From Gremmenia infestans (Eukaryota > Ascomycota > Leotiomycetes > Helotiales > Hamatocanthoscyphaceae), in NCBI GenBank assembly GCA_032629725.1, contig JAFEVB010000036.1:868001-932000 (forward strand): a DNA stretch of 64,000 bases, given 5' to 3'. How positions within the stretch are numbered: the first letter of the stretch is position 1; each line of letters starts with the position of its first letter. The position numbers and the translations under genes were made by a program. This document shows, piece by piece, positions 20,557-32,290 of the stretch. The notes under the pieces were generated by a model that worked only from the letters and a program-made list of their open reading frames with translations, was not told where the DNA came from and ran no database searches.

Positions 20557-21313
20557 ATGGTGAACATCGCCCAGCGTATGACGAAGCTGAAAGAAGTAAG
20601 TTGCTATTCCCACCAAGGTTTCCAGATTGCCAACTAATTCCTCGCAGAAGGTAGATACTTCCCAGCACAAGGTCATCCCCTCGAAAGCTCCAATTGACAC
20701 ACTTCGCAGCTGCTGAGGCTTAAGGTTGGAGGAGGAGCTGCAATATTACCTCCGGAGGTGACAAGATTACATATGGACTTCGTAATGACCTACGACGACG
20801 GACACAAGGGCCCTAGGTACATTCAATTACTCCCTTCATCCAAAGATATCAAGCTCATGTTGGATTTACAACAGAAATTTCTGGCGCAACGACCTCCGGC
20901 GCCTCAAATTCTACAACCCAGCAATTCCCATGACAGTCTCGCGAACTGAAAACCCCGATGACCCAGCCCTAATGACAATCCACTTCGCCTCCGCCTTGGC
21001 CGCTGCCAGCACACCACGTCCCGTCTCTACTACACCCGAAACTCCCTCCTCATCACCAACCCCAGCAGAAAGAACTGAAGTATTCAACATCAAGTCCCGC
21101 AAACGGTATGAGATTTTAGAGCAATTGATGACGCTCACGAATGCGAAGAAGATCGAGCCGACGGAGCAAGAACTTAATGAGATCAGGGAGTTGGGTGCTA
21201 AGAGGGAGCAGAGCGCGAAGGATAGCACGCTTTCGCAGAAGGTGAACGCGAGGAAGAAGCAGGAGAAGAGGAGGATGGCTATTGCGAGAGGAGAGTTGAC
21301 TTCTGCGAGCTAA
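20557..21313 (+). CDS. MRP49: Mitochondrial large-subunit ribosomal protein mL61 (Mrp49)
   Basis: Exons 20557-20595, 20710-20816 and 20875-21313 give 194 residues. The start MVNIAQRMTKLKE, then LLRLKVGGGAAILPPEVTRL and a hallmark FWRNDLRRLKFYNPAIPM, match the L51/S25/CI-B8 thioredoxin-like domain of fungal mL61, part of the large mitoribosomal subunit. The tail is Lys/Glu-rich and probably alpha-helical. The first intron is 114 nt, about twice the usual length, and contains AAG at 20648-20650 flanked by CAG before and GTAGAT after, so a 3-nt microexon (introns of 52 and 59 nt) adding one lysine is an alternative that keeps the frame. Confidence 0.85.
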
Positions 21314-21786
21314 GGAGGCTAGAAATGAAGCTGTAATATAGCTGTACAGGCATTATGGAGTTTGGATTATATAAGAACTCATGTTACAATACAAGAATGT
21401 AAGTAAGAGGGCACGCCTAAAGAATCGCCGAGATTTTTTGGGAGGGTTTTTTTCACTCAAGAGACATAAAGTATTTCAGTGAGAAGTTTCAAATTGCTGC
21501 TCAATTGAGTCTTTGGTGAGTCTGCTTTGTTTGACTGTATTACAATCGTCCAACAAAACACGAACCCGGGGATTTCAACAGCAGCATATTACCGACTCAA
21601 CAATCATGTACAATTATTATTGGCTCTACATTGAAAACCACCGTTTACCAGCCCGTCATGTTTGCTTAGCAATGCTTGTAAATGCAATGCTCCAAAGCTC
21701 ATGCCTTTCTAAACTCCCAACCTATGCAATACCGACCCAAAACCCCAAGCATTGCAAAGTACCTCTATAAGACCAAGGCTAATACG
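21314..21786. other. Convergent intergenic region, no gene seen
   Basis: It lies between the stops of mL61 and the HECT ligase and presumably holds both 3' untranslated regions. Short frames here show no protein features. Confidence 0.4.
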
Positions 21787-24700
21787 TCATTTCAAACCAA
21801 ATCCTTCACTCTCATACACAGCACGCCAAAGCATATGTTCCAGCTTTCGCCTGGACACATAACGCCATAATGACAACGTATTAAAGCACGTCCTTGCCAC
21901 GGGAAACCTGGGGCTGTCATTACCCAAGCAGGAAAGCTTGATAACCAAATTCGTTGCTCCCATAGCCGGAATACGATCACTTCCGGTGATGAAGCTTAGA
22001 AGCTTTCGCTGGTCTTTTGGATTTGCATGTTGGAAGGACTCCCAAAACCATGATACTACAGGCTCTGTTTCTACGGCATTCGGAACACCCCAGTTCTCGC
22101 AGATGGAAACAGCTCGTAGAGATGCAATGTCTAGAGGTTCGTCTGAGCCTCTGATGAGAAGCTCGATTTCTTCGGGTCTGAATAGTGATAATGCATTGCC
22201 TCCGCAGACGGTAAAAAATCCTCTCTTGAAAGGCTCGAATTGGCGAGCCACGGCCGTATCTAGAAGATAACGCACGTAGAGATCCACAAACTCTCGTCTG
22301 TTGGCATTTGTGACTGGCCGATCTTGTCCATCTGGGCACAGTGGCACCTGGGATATTTGACCATAACGTTCAACATCGGCAACAAAATCTCGACAGAAGG
22401 TTGCCTGTACATCTCCATCGAAGTCTAGGAGCTGGCGAAGGCCCGCTGCTAATGATGGGCGATATTCAGCTAAATCTTCTAGGGAATAAGTCATAGATGG
22501 CTTTGCGTGTGAGGTTGCTCCAGGTGCTGCAGGAGGACCAGCGGCCAGTAACTTTCTGAAAGCAAAAGGCGGGAGAGCAACATCGAGAATAGTTGAGTTG
22601 TAGATTGCCAGGCCTAGCACGACGCCGACAAGGAAAAATTGGTCGGTCGTCTCAAAGCTATGCGGGTTGAAGTAGCAGAAACTAGAGTCCTCATCATAGG
22701 TAAACATACCTGGGATGTGTTAATTAAAAATTGTTTTTTAGATGTGAAGAATAACATACCATGGTCGGGGTTGAAGACATCTCTGACTAACAGAAGGAAC
22801 CATTCTTTTCTGAGGCCACCAGCGTCGATGCCTTCCTCGCCCTTAAACTCGATCCTTAAACCCTTCTTGATCTCCTCGCCAGTATTTCCAACTACCTGAC
22901 TGACTCCCTGAAGACTGTCCTCAACGAGACAATCTCTACGTACCTTCAAGACGAGATACTGATTAACAGTCTTGCGAGTCATGATGCTGTCGAAGAAAGC
23001 TTCCCTGGCTTTCACCTCCATCTGCCGCCGTGCATCATGTTCCATGATTTGTATCTTAGCCCATATACTAAGGAAGAACGGGTATTGACAGAAAGCAAAT
23101 TTGCCGCGCCTCGACTCCCAAGCCTCAAAATCTGCTGTAAGGTCCATGTAGTCGAGTAAAGTGTTGTAAAAATCGCTGGTGGGCAGTATTTGGCCGTGGT
23201 TATGGGCCCGTTCCCGAGCAGCTAATCCAGAGCTTCGGCCTGCTTCCAAAGTAAGAGGAGACCGTGTTTCTCCCCTTCTTGATAACCCACTATTATTTGC
23301 GGAGAAAAGTAAAGCCATGACCCTAGCAGCAGCTTTAATCTGCCAGTCATCGTTATAGACAACAGCCTGCGGGTTGTTGTCGACCTTTTTTGAGGATTGG
23401 CCTGCAACCCCCAGTGCAGCATGTAGAGCAGCTGAATTGACTGTTCCTGAGCCACTCATGCTTGGTATCAAGCCAGCTGTCAGATCTTGCTCTACCTCGC
23501 GTCTTTTTCCATGCTGCCTCCCAAGCCTGTAGGTGACAAAACTTCCCACTAAATCGACGGTTCTTTGAAAATGTCCGTCTGAGTAGCGAGCGAACCAGGA
23601 AACTATGTGGTGATGGCATTCGTTTGGAACATTCGACAAAAGACCTAGTATCCGTTTGATAATTCCTGAATGCTGTCCTGAACTCCCCTTGCGTGCGTTT
23701 AGGGGAGCGGGCGACCGAGACTGTATGCTCGATTTGGGTGGCTCGAGCGAGCCTAAATTAGAACCCTTTCTTTCTTGAGATCGAGATCTACGCCCCTCGT
23801 GCATCTTTGATTTTGATGCCGCATGGGAGGGATATAGTAAGGGGTTTGCGAGAACAATGAGAAGAAAACGGAGGTCATGCGGTCCACTTAGAGGACGCCC
23901 CGGCCGTTTCAGTAGACTCTCAGTGGCTTTCAATAAGACTCTCTGCGCATGAGACTGTGCTTCCAGGATCTGCTCCTCGATTTCTTCGAGTTCCGTTTTA
24001 GTCAGAGGGTGGAGATCTGATCCAAGAGCATCACTTCCTGTAAGGCTATCTAGTGTCTTGCGCCATGAAGTTCCAGCGTTCAGAACAGAATGGTACCACT
24101 CATTGACCTCAGCCCAATTGACTCGAGGTGACTTCACGGTCACTGAGTCGGGATTGTCACCACCACCACCACCGGTGCGAGCCGTCCTTGACTGCTCGGG
24201 GCCTCTGATATTTGAGCGACCACCGGTCCACCAGGAGCCATTCTCCGCAAAATTACCAATTAAAAGAGTTTTAGGATCTAGCTCCCACACTTCAGGCATT
24301 GCAACTTCGGCCAAAGTATGTTTTTCCCTTTCCTTCGGAGGAGAGACTCTCCGCCTAGTTGAACCGCTTGCGGCTCGCGGCGCTATGTTTGGTTGCAGTG
24401 TTGAGAATGATGCGTTTATGCATTCTACAGATGCAAAAGAACTGACAACATAGTCCTCCAGAGACTTGAAGAGACTTTTGACAGTGGCGGTACGATTTCG
24501 CTGATCTTGGTCTTCTTTCTTCCCAGAGGCATAGCTACTTTCTGCACAAGTTCTATCATTCCCATTCTTGCGATCTGGACGAGCAGAAGCCTCCATGTGT
24601 TCCATATGGGAACCGAAGAAGTCACCGGGTGATGATGTGGAAAACGGAGCACTGTCGGCACGCTTGGAGTCCCGATGCGAATTGGCCCCAACTGGACGGC

Positions 24701-25565
24701 GAGATAGATGGATGGGGGGCGTTCTATAGGGAAGCTGTAGCAGATTCGCATCATCCCCGTTGCTTCTTCCAGCCAGCCCTGGCCTAGTCTCAGCACCAGG
24801 GGGAACGCGGGCAGGTGAAGTTGAAGGAGATGCTACTGGACTGTCTATTAAGCTGCTGTCATGTGTCAATCTCTTAAGAAGGTAAGAAGTGATACATTCA
24901 TCAACTAGCTTTTTAGTCTTCTCGAGAGACAAGGGAGGAACTACTTGACGTCAGCCTTTGGCGTTTTAGAGTCTAAACTGGACTGTACCTCTTTGAGATA
25001 TTCCAGGATGTGAGCCGGATTTCACAGCAATAGGTGCTCTATGTCCATCGCCACGCCTCGCCTCCAAAGCAACAGGCTTCAGATCATTGATCATTAAGCA
25101 CACGGTACATCTGAAGACCTTCAACTCCTTTGGCCACCGCACCATAGAATCGCAAGTCTTGCATTTCCCCGTTGTTAAATCCTTATCCGGGACTTTCTGC
25201 TTGTTTGCTGAGGCGTTTGCCGTATTTCTAATCATCTGTGGAGACACTGACTCCTCGTCTGTTGATTCAAAGCCCGCTGCGCCTCCGCCCTCGCCGGTAT
25301 GCTTCTTCTTTCCAGGGAATATCGAAGGGAAGGGGTGGCTCATAGAACGGCCATGGATATTTCTTTGTGCTGGTTTGGTTGGGTTGCCGTTACGTGCCCC
25401 CTGCGAAGGGGGCAGAGTCGGGATACCAAAGGCACTGTCTATTATATCCGATTCAGTGATTCTTGAGGGGCCTCGGTTTCGAGCAGGAGGATTCCCGCCG
25501 GCAGCGACCGGGACTGGTTCACTGCGATTGCCTGGTTGGAGCAGTCGGTTTGTCCAGGTAGGCAT
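21787..25565 (-). CDS. HUL4: HECT-type E3 ubiquitin ligase, Hul4 family
   Basis: Transfers ubiquitin from an E2 to substrates through a cysteine thioester; yeast Hul4 works in nuclear quality control with Tom1. Exons 25565-24989, 24940-22760 and 22709-21787 give 1226 residues. The N-terminal part is low complexity with one zinc-ribbon-like CKTC...CTVC pair (about residues 134-157). The middle is disordered or helical. The C-terminal HECT domain begins about residue 860 (LRIEFKGEEGIDAGGLRKEW), contains NPHSFETTDQFFLVGVVLGL and GGNALSLFRPEEIELLIRG, and ends with the catalytic cysteine in RTCFNTLSLWRY (about residue 1194) and the canonical tail ESEGFGLK. All active-site features are intact. Intron positions are firm because motif continuity is restored across both. 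Confidence 0.92.
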
Positions 25566-26237
25566 CGCACCGTTTCAATTGTACGTCTCTAGTAGTAAAA
25601 GGGCGCATTTGTCGCAGACTGATGATCGAATCACCACAGGAATTGCAGGTTCTTGTGGGAGCTTTCGGCCGTTTGAGCGTGTAGCAGTGGTGACGATTCC
25701 TTTATGATTACGAGGTTGCAGTCGTTCTTTCCTCAACCACTATGAGTTAGTTCCTTAGTTAAAATTTAGGATCCACGCAATGATCTGCACTTACTTCCAT
25801 CCATGAACCAGCACATCAAAAGTATGCTTGAGAATTATTTCCTACAGTGCGGTTGTCTTCAGACAAATATCTGACGCGAAGCATCATGCGAACGGACAAA
25901 TGGGTTGCCCCAGGTGCTGTCGTTTTGGCAGCCCGCGATTGGTAGGACGAGGGGTTGCTTGATGGTCAAACACGAGATGTCATGACCGAAAATAGTTTAT
26001 ATACGGTGTAAAATTTACAGGGGTAGAAAAATTTGGATATAATCTTCATTATAATAGAATTCTCGACATCACGCAATCACTTGTAAGCTGAGTTATTTGG
26101 CCTTCAATGAATTCATTCATCCTCGCATGTCATCAGCAAATGCCACACGCTTTTTCGAGGCCCAAGGCGCCAAGCCATAAAGTATCCACCCCTGCACGTA
26201 GACCAGCATAAACCACAAAAAACTCCCATTAACACAT
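25566..26237. promoter_or_regulatory. HUL4 upstream region and RPL15 3' flank
   Basis: No gene is supported; a plus-strand frame that runs across 25087-25707 is a shadow of the Hul4 first exon. The portion near 25566-25900 is the presumed Hul4 promoter and the AT-rich part near 26000-26100 the end of the RPL15 transcript. Confidence 0.35.
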
Positions 26238-27096
26238 CTATCGGTATCTTTGGAGGTTGAGGGTGTTGTGTCTCTTCCAGGTCTTTCTTCGGCCAGCAGT
26301 CGTCTTGTTGTATCCGTGACCCTTGCCCAAACCACGAGATTTCTTGCCAGTGGCAGTAAGACCACGAGATTCACGGTGCTTGTGGACTGGGTTGACGATC
26401 CAGTTGATGCGAGCATCACGACGGATGGCCTTATGTTGAGGGTCGACGAGAATGATCTCAAAGTACTTGTAGGTGGAGTCCTGGTTAATCCAGTACGAGT
26501 TCAGGACGCGCAAATTGGCGCAACGACGTCCGACACGCTCTTCAGCAGTTGACTTGAGGGATCGTTGGTACTTGAGCTGGTTGACACCCTGGTTGGTAGG
26601 TTTGCCTATAAAGGGAGAATTGAGTCAGCACGTTGCCAAAGATTACCATGCCCTCCCTTTCGGTGGTGTGAACATACCGTATGTAGCACCCTTTGGCACT
26701 GGCTTCTTGCGACCTCCACGGCGAACACGGACACGATAGATGACATAGCCCTGCTTGGCCTTGTAACCAAGACGGCGAGCCTTATCAGGGCGAGAAGGGC
26801 GGGAAGCACGGTGGATGACGTTCAATTGTCGGAGCTATATTTTGCACTCTCAGCTAATGTTCAACGAGTGTATAGCAGAGGCATCGATCTTTCGAAAGAT
26901 GCCCACATAAAATTCCACGTCCACAATATTCATTCCACTTATGTCCGCAGAGCAAGTTCGAAAGTATTGTTTCGGTTTCGATTTCGTAGGAATGTCGAGT
27001 TTATCTTACCTCCCAGCATCGGACACGGAGAAGGAAGCGGAGGACATCCGACTGCTTCTTCTTTTGCAATTCCTCGACGTACTTAAGGGCGCCCAT
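26238..27096 (-). CDS. RPL15: 60S ribosomal protein L15 (eL15)
   Basis: Large-subunit protein near the base of the subunit. Exons 27096-27010, 26834-26678 and 26605-26238 give 203 residues, the exact length usual for fungi. The sequence is highly conserved throughout: MGALKYVEELQKKKQSDVLR, RQLNVIHRASRPSRPDKARR, GGRKKPVPKGATYGKPTNQG, and the end WKRHNTLNLQRYR. The first intron (175 nt) is long for this locus. The MITE-like element lies about 300 bp upstream of the start codon. Confidence 0.97.
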
Positions 27097-27398
27097 CTAT
27101 GAGCACGAGAGTCAGCTTGAAATAGTTGCAGGTATTAATTGACAATATGAAATTGTCAAGGCCTGGCAAGCTTGAACCGCGCAAGCTTTCTGGACGAACA
27201 TAATATCGAATCGCAAGTCCTTTGCAATTGTTCGAATGCGCTGAGAGATTGACTGACCTTGAATGTGAGGACGAGTTGTCGATGTCGATTTTGTCGTTGG
27301 GTTGGCGTGAGGTTTCGTGAGTTTTGTGAAAATTTGATGTGCGAGTGTATGAAAAATAAGCGAGCTGCTTCTTGCTTAGCTAAGCCAATACTCAGAAA
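27097..27398. promoter_or_regulatory. RPL15 promoter region
   Basis: No coding frame. This is the region between the RPL15 start and the inverted-repeat element, so the promoter of a highly expressed gene probably sits here and the element may bound it. Confidence 0.35.
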
Positions 27399-27471
27399 CA
27401 CCAGTGGGTGTCAGAACTACGTGCGCACCTCTAATATTTTAGCGAAAATACACCAAATACACGACAAATCC
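27399..27471 (+). repeat. Left terminal inverted repeat
   Basis: Reverse-complement partner of 27793-27865; the outermost 31 positions are identical and the remainder differs at scattered positions. Confidence 0.75.
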
Positions 27472-27792
27472 AGGTATTTTATGACTTAATAACTTAATAA
27501 AATTATAGTATAAACATATATAAAATTGAATATATAAGTTTCTTAAACTATAAAGACTAACTTATATATAGAAAGTTTAGTCTTAATTCTAAATCTAAGA
27601 AAGTTTTCTATAGGTTAAAAATTTGCTAATAAAATTTAGTAGTAAAGACGCTTAAATTTTATATAGTAGTAATAAAAATCAATAAAATATTTCTAATTGA
27701 TCTAGAATAGTATATATATCATTCAAAGTTAGAGTCTCCAATTTTAAGACTATTAATAAGAGGATTAGCAATCCATATTATTATAAAGTAGC

Positions 27793-27865
27793 TGAATTTG
27801 CAGTGTTTTAGGTGTATTTCGGCTAAAATTTTAGGGTGCGCACGTAGTTCTGACACCCACTGGTG
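27793..27865 (-). repeat. Right terminal inverted repeat
   Basis: Reverse complement of 27399-27471, ending in ...gacacccactggtg. Confidence 0.75.
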
Positions 27866-28304
27866 AAATACCTACCTTAAGCTTATCGGGAAGCTAAACC
27901 TCACCCCTCATGGGCCTCATCTGATTTCCCGTCTTTTATCAACAAATCATCTTTCTCTTAATGATTTTTTTGGCTTTTCAAGTTTTACAACAGAGTCAGC
28001 CACGGAATTCCCGAAACATACAACATTGTACATCACTCCCATAACTTGATGTCTGCAACGAACTCCGCACCTCTATATCCGAACTACTCGGTCTATGGAT
28101 ATTTCTTACTGAGCCTACCCTAATTCACCTACGAATAAAGTTCGCACTTATCTCCCACAGTGGTTTGCAACCGTCTCCACAAAAATAAGAAGCCTCACGG
28201 TGGATAGAGCAAAAGCGGCACCAATTTCCAATGTGCCCGGTGGCGTGGGACATCAAAAGTCGATGAGATAACACAATCACCTCCACCAACATCAATCGCC
28301 CAAA
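27866..28304. promoter_or_regulatory. Upstream region of the HIT zinc-finger gene
   Basis: About 440 bp between the inverted-repeat element and the HIT-type gene; no coding frame is supported. Confidence 0.3.
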
Positions 28305-28978
28305 ATGTTCATATTAGATCCGGCCACGATCATTGCACAGGTAAAAGTCTGTGGAGTCTGCAACGAGGCAGAATCGAAATACAAATGCAGCCGGTGCTAC
28401 CTGCCGTAGTAAGTTTCCCATAACTTTCTCGTAGAAAAGATCTGATTGAGTCAAGCTGCTCAGTCGCATGTTCTAAACTTCATAATCAAACACATCCAGC
28501 ACTGGAGCCCCCTCCTAAAGCTGACGGCCCGCCCCCGGAACCTCAGCCAAGTAAAGGCGTACCAAGAGCCGGCACTGTAGCTGCCGCTGGCTACAAAGGA
28601 CCATTCGCTGCGTTGGACAGCTCGACAGAACTCCAAGAGCTCTTCCGAAAGCACCCGAATCTACGGTCACAACTCGAAGCTATCAATAGTGCCACACTGC
28701 CGCCCGTTGAAGGCTACGGCTTCGGTCAAGGTGGTTCAAGAAAGGGTGGGAAAGTAGAGCCTTGGAACTCAGATCGTGGACTTCAAAAAGGCGTTGAAGC
28801 ACTTTCAAAAGCCAGGAATACAAGTGGCGAGGATGGAAAATGCATTCGGGAGTACTCAAGGCTAGTCCTTCAGATACTCTCCGGAGAGGAAGGTGATCAG
28901 GCAGCGGATGTGATCCAGCAGGAAATAGCGGCCGAAAATACCAGAATCATTGAGCAGCTCCTAAATAATGAGCGGTGA
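28305..28978 (+). CDS. HIT-type zinc-finger protein (Hit1/ZNHIT3-like)
   Basis: Exons 28305-28408 and 28456-28978 give 208 residues. An N-terminal HIT finger is complete: C16-x2-C19, C28-x2-C31, C36-x3-C40 and downstream His (CGVCNEAESKYKCSRCYLPY then CSVACSKLHNQTH). The rest is a Pro-rich linker and a helical region (about 90-208). HIT fingers of this size act in box C/D snoRNP assembly (yeast Hit1, human ZNHIT3), so a role in ribosome biogenesis is inferred. The splice acceptor is at 28454-28455 (tcaag), which is the site that keeps the CSVAC motif; a nearby ctgctcag would break the frame. Confidence 0.8.
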
Positions 28979-29283
28979 TGATATTTCAACACCCCCAGGC
29001 AAACGACCGCCACAATTCACCACGGATAGACATACCAAATATGATGTTTATGGGAAGCATCGCAGGATGTCTGGTAAGCACGAATACTGTAGCGCAGTCA
29101 ACGGACTCTTATGCTAACGAAATTGAAGCGAGAGCGGGAATGTAGCATAAACCTACCGCATGGGCAGCAGCTTAGTAAATGACCGCGAATAAGCCAGGCT
29201 CGGGAAGCTTGATAGGTTCATTGGATTCGATATAAGACTCCCTAACGCATAGCAAGCCAATTTAAGATTGATTACCAGTCACA
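28979..29283. other. Convergent intergenic region, no gene seen
   Basis: It lies between two converging stop codons; presumably 3' untranslated regions only. Confidence 0.35.
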
Positions 29284-30243
29284 TCAACTAGGATGGCGCT
29301 TAAATCGAGCAAGAAATCTCCCCTTCTTAACGGGAGGTGATCCAAAATCCCCAGTACCCGCAACAGCTTCCTTGTCCTGTCTATTACTCTTTTCCTTCCT
29401 GCTACCCAAAATCCAAATCGAATCTCTTTTCCTCAAGAAAGCACCCGCCCACTCCCTCCTCTGTCTTCCAGTCTCACTCTCCTCATCTCGCTGTGCCCAG
29501 TCGTTTCTGTCACTTGCTTCGTATGCTGATTTTTGTCTCGCCCTCGGGGCTGTTGGAACCTCTTTGTCTGGAAACACATCGCCCATGCTCAAAGGGCGAA
29601 GAGCGTTTGAAACCTTGGTTCCTCTCAAATGGGCGAATTCAGGTATGTTGAACGTCCGCTGTGGTGGTCTGTATAAATCACGCCCAATATCCACTTCTAA
29701 AGCTTCTTCCATGTCGTGAGTCCATTGGAACGGGTTGCGATTCCTCAGCAATTCCCCCTCAATAATTGCTTGATCCATGGCCTGGGTTTCCTTGAGCTTG
29801 ATGGATGGATGTCTGGGAATGTGCTTCTCGCGAGGGTGTTCCAGATGTGCTTTGAGAACAGGTTGAGATAGTTTGTGCATCTGCCGCGAGTTACCAACTG
29901 GAGTGGTCGTCCTCTCGAAGGCCAAAGCCGCTACCTTTGGCACGTGATGGTATCCTCCATTCGACTCAGCAACCTTAGAGGCTCTGGCCTCACGTCGTCG
30001 CTCAGCCTTGAATTTTTGCTCAGCGAGGTGAGCTGTAAGCCGGCGACTCAAGTCTTCTGCGTCGAATGGCTCTCCTGGCCTGGCCCTCCGCCTTGCCGCA
30101 TTGCCCATGGGGTCGCGAAGTGGGTAGGTCATTGATCTTGTGGGTTTCAACTAGTGGTGAGGTTAAAATCAGCACACGAAGCAGCGGACTCAAATACTTA
30201 CAACAGGTCTTTCTACAGCGGGCACTTGCGTGACTGTAGCCAT
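29284..30243 (-). CDS. Conserved-looking protein of unknown function
   Basis: Two exons, about 30243-30202 (MATVTQVPAVERPV) and 30150-29284, encode about 302 residues. I recognise no domain. The protein is very basic and Arg-rich, with a helical, charged segment around residues 35-75 (RRLTAHLAEQKFKAERRREA), a conserved-looking centre (NPFQWTHDMEEALEVDIGRD) and a basic tail; no signal peptide or membrane span. Splice sites are canonical and the join removes the only in-frame problem. A cytoplasmic or nuclear scaffold role is possible but not supported further. Confidence 0.7.
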
Positions 30244-30572
30244 GATTCACAGATTGCGACCAACGTCTTTATATGATATATGAGAGAGGCAGTGGTATGT
30301 CACAAGAGCGAGACAAAAAGGTTCCACTAGGGGCATGCGGCGTACAACCCGCACGAGACACTGCAGAAGCTCGGCAATGGTGGATTCTTAGGTCGTACGG
30401 TGTGCAGGTGCACCGGTAGAAGTAGACGTCCAATAGCACTGCGAACTAGCCACCACGTCAAGAGACTACCGATTACCAGCGGATGAGCGTACACTCATGA
30501 CTAAATACCGTACAAGTAGGTTTTGAGAAACGCCAGCCGCCGGAATGAAGCGAAGCGCCCCCCTCGCCATGA

Positions 30573-30618
30573 CCCTTAAGGATACCCTTGAAGATACCCT
30601 TAAAGATACCCTAAAGTA
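30573..30618. repeat. 12-bp minisatellite, about 3.8 units
   Basis: Tandem units cccttaaggata, cccttgaagata, cccttaaagata and a partial ccctaaagta. Related to the ccctta/ccctaa motif but too divergent and too short to be telomeric. Confidence 0.75.
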
Positions 30619-32053
30619 CGGTACGGTATTGTACGGCACTACACCTACTGTACCTAGATGGAGAGGACGGAGCTCTTGACCTAAGCAGCAGCTCGGCATT
30701 CTACTGAAAACATACCCTTGCCGGAGAGGGAGCTCCAATCAATCTTTGAGATATTCTAGTATTTTCCTGACTCATTTGGTGCAACCCCAGAGTCTAGAGC
30801 TGACGAGCTCTGCGTCGAGGCCTGTTCCTATCTCCCCGCGATACGGCGATCTTAATGGTCTATGGGGAGATTTGCACCTAGCTCCTAATCCACCCCACTT
30901 TCGGCTCTAACTAGTAGGAATAGTGACAAGCATCATTTGGTGATTCGGTGGGGAACATGTTGTTCTCTTGCGTTTGTTCTAATTGTATTTACCTTTCTTG
31001 CGAGACATACATAGCATTCTGCATAATTACAAACATTTCGCTCTAGTTGTATACGTGGTCATCTATTTACCCGGACGGAGTTTTCCGATCTTCAAAAAGC
31101 ACATAGTCCCAGAATCTCACTAGCTCCCTGAGGGCATTTTCCACAATTCTGTCCCTTGCCATTTTCTATCATTTTTCTCCTCGCTGTTTCATGGGGAATT
31201 CAGAATCCCATAACACAGTATGGATTACTAAGTACGGAGAATTGCAAGATGTCCACAGTCTAGGAAACCTTACACAATGGCGTTGGTGTTGCTGCTGGTG
31301 TTGCATTGAACCTGAAGTCAAACGTCGTACCAGCTTCTTTGTGCGTGTTCCACCATTTCCACAACCCTCATCACAGCGGAAAATGAAGACTGTTCAGTGC
31401 CGTGTCACGACGTGTACAAGATCTTGATGTTTTCTACTTTGTTCGACGTGTCTGTAAGACGAGGAGCCATCATCTGTGGCTTGTTACATGTCATTTTGAT
31501 GTGAAATGCCGGTAGATATCTTTCAAATCGGAGGTCAGGGACTGCCCTGCTCTTGATGCCCCGCCTCAATATCATGAGATTCTATGCTCTTTGGAACTTT
31601 CGTTGATTGTTACGTATTGCAATCGTATCATTGCGTGAGAGATCGAAGTAGAAGTACTTGGCAACATGTGTTGACTGCATTGTCTGGCCCATATTTCTAC
31701 TTACACCCCACTCGCACCAACCATATCACCTACGTATTGCGATCAGGGCAGTTTGTGACGATATATGATAGAAACGCCCAGCAAACAGAGCACTCATGTT
31801 AACCACGTCGAATAGGAAATGAACGTAGGGAACACAAGTATATCACTTGAAAGTCCCCTTTACATTTCCGAGACAAGGGCACCAGTATAAGTATAATGGT
31901 AAAGAAAACTATGATTAATGATAACAGAGTATATGATTCTGGTGTAAATATTGCGTGCCTGGGGTCCAACATGAAGATATTTATCTTGCAACGCTCAGTT
32001 CACCGTCTACCGCATTGAACACGTTCTTATAAGCAGCTGGATGACTTCAGATC

Positions 32054-32290
32054 TCATCCCGCCTTGACAGCGGACTCCCAATACCCATTCATCCTCCGGT
32101 TCGTCCCAGCACCGATGAGAAGCGTCATGACAAGACAACCGAGTCGTGGTCTCGTCGTGGAAAATAGCAAGACATCATACAGCGGGCCATGTTGGTAGTC
32201 AGAAATAGTCGTGTAAAAAATCCCAACGATAGCGTTTAGGCCAAGTGCCAGGACGATGCAGGTGAAGTGCCACATTATGCTTTGTTTGCC
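32054..32290 (-). pseudogene. Fragment resembling the C-terminal end of a fungal membrane protein
   Basis: A 73-residue frame has two hydrophobic stretches (ending FYTTISDYQHG) and the segment LLFSTTRPRLGCLVMTLLIG, a TRPR-type motif I associate with multi-pass membrane proteins of ascomycetes, then stops early at NGYWESAVKAG. Upstream pieces on the same strand (about 32300-33090) can be read as parts of exons but I could not chain them without stops or poor splice sites. Most likely a truncated relic; a real gene with unusual introns is not excluded. Confidence 0.25.

Larger units (their letters stand above)
27399..27865. mobile_element. AT-rich MITE-like element with terminal inverted repeats
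   Basis: A 467-bp block begins and ends with inverted repeats; the outer 31 bp are identical and similarity continues with a few mismatches and gaps to about 73 bp. The inside (about 27475-27790) is very AT-rich and has no open frame. That is the form of a non-autonomous DNA transposon; the tips (caccagtgggtgtcagaact at the left) would be recognised by a related transposase. The flanks show no clear TA duplication; the bases beside the tips are aaa on both sides, which might be a 3-bp duplication or chance. AT richness may reflect RIP mutation. No second copy is visible in the window. Confidence 0.7.

Noticed and set aside
25087..25707. 206-codon open frame on the plus strand
   Set aside because: It lies antisense over the first exon of the HECT ligase and has no features; a shadow frame.
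26835..27009. Possible intronic C/D snoRNA in the long first intron of RPL15
   Set aside because: A CTGA is present but no matching C box or terminal stem could be found.
30573..30618. Telomere-like ccctta/ccctaa repeats
   Set aside because: The unit is 12 bp with changing bases and only about four copies, so an interstitial minisatellite is the better reading.
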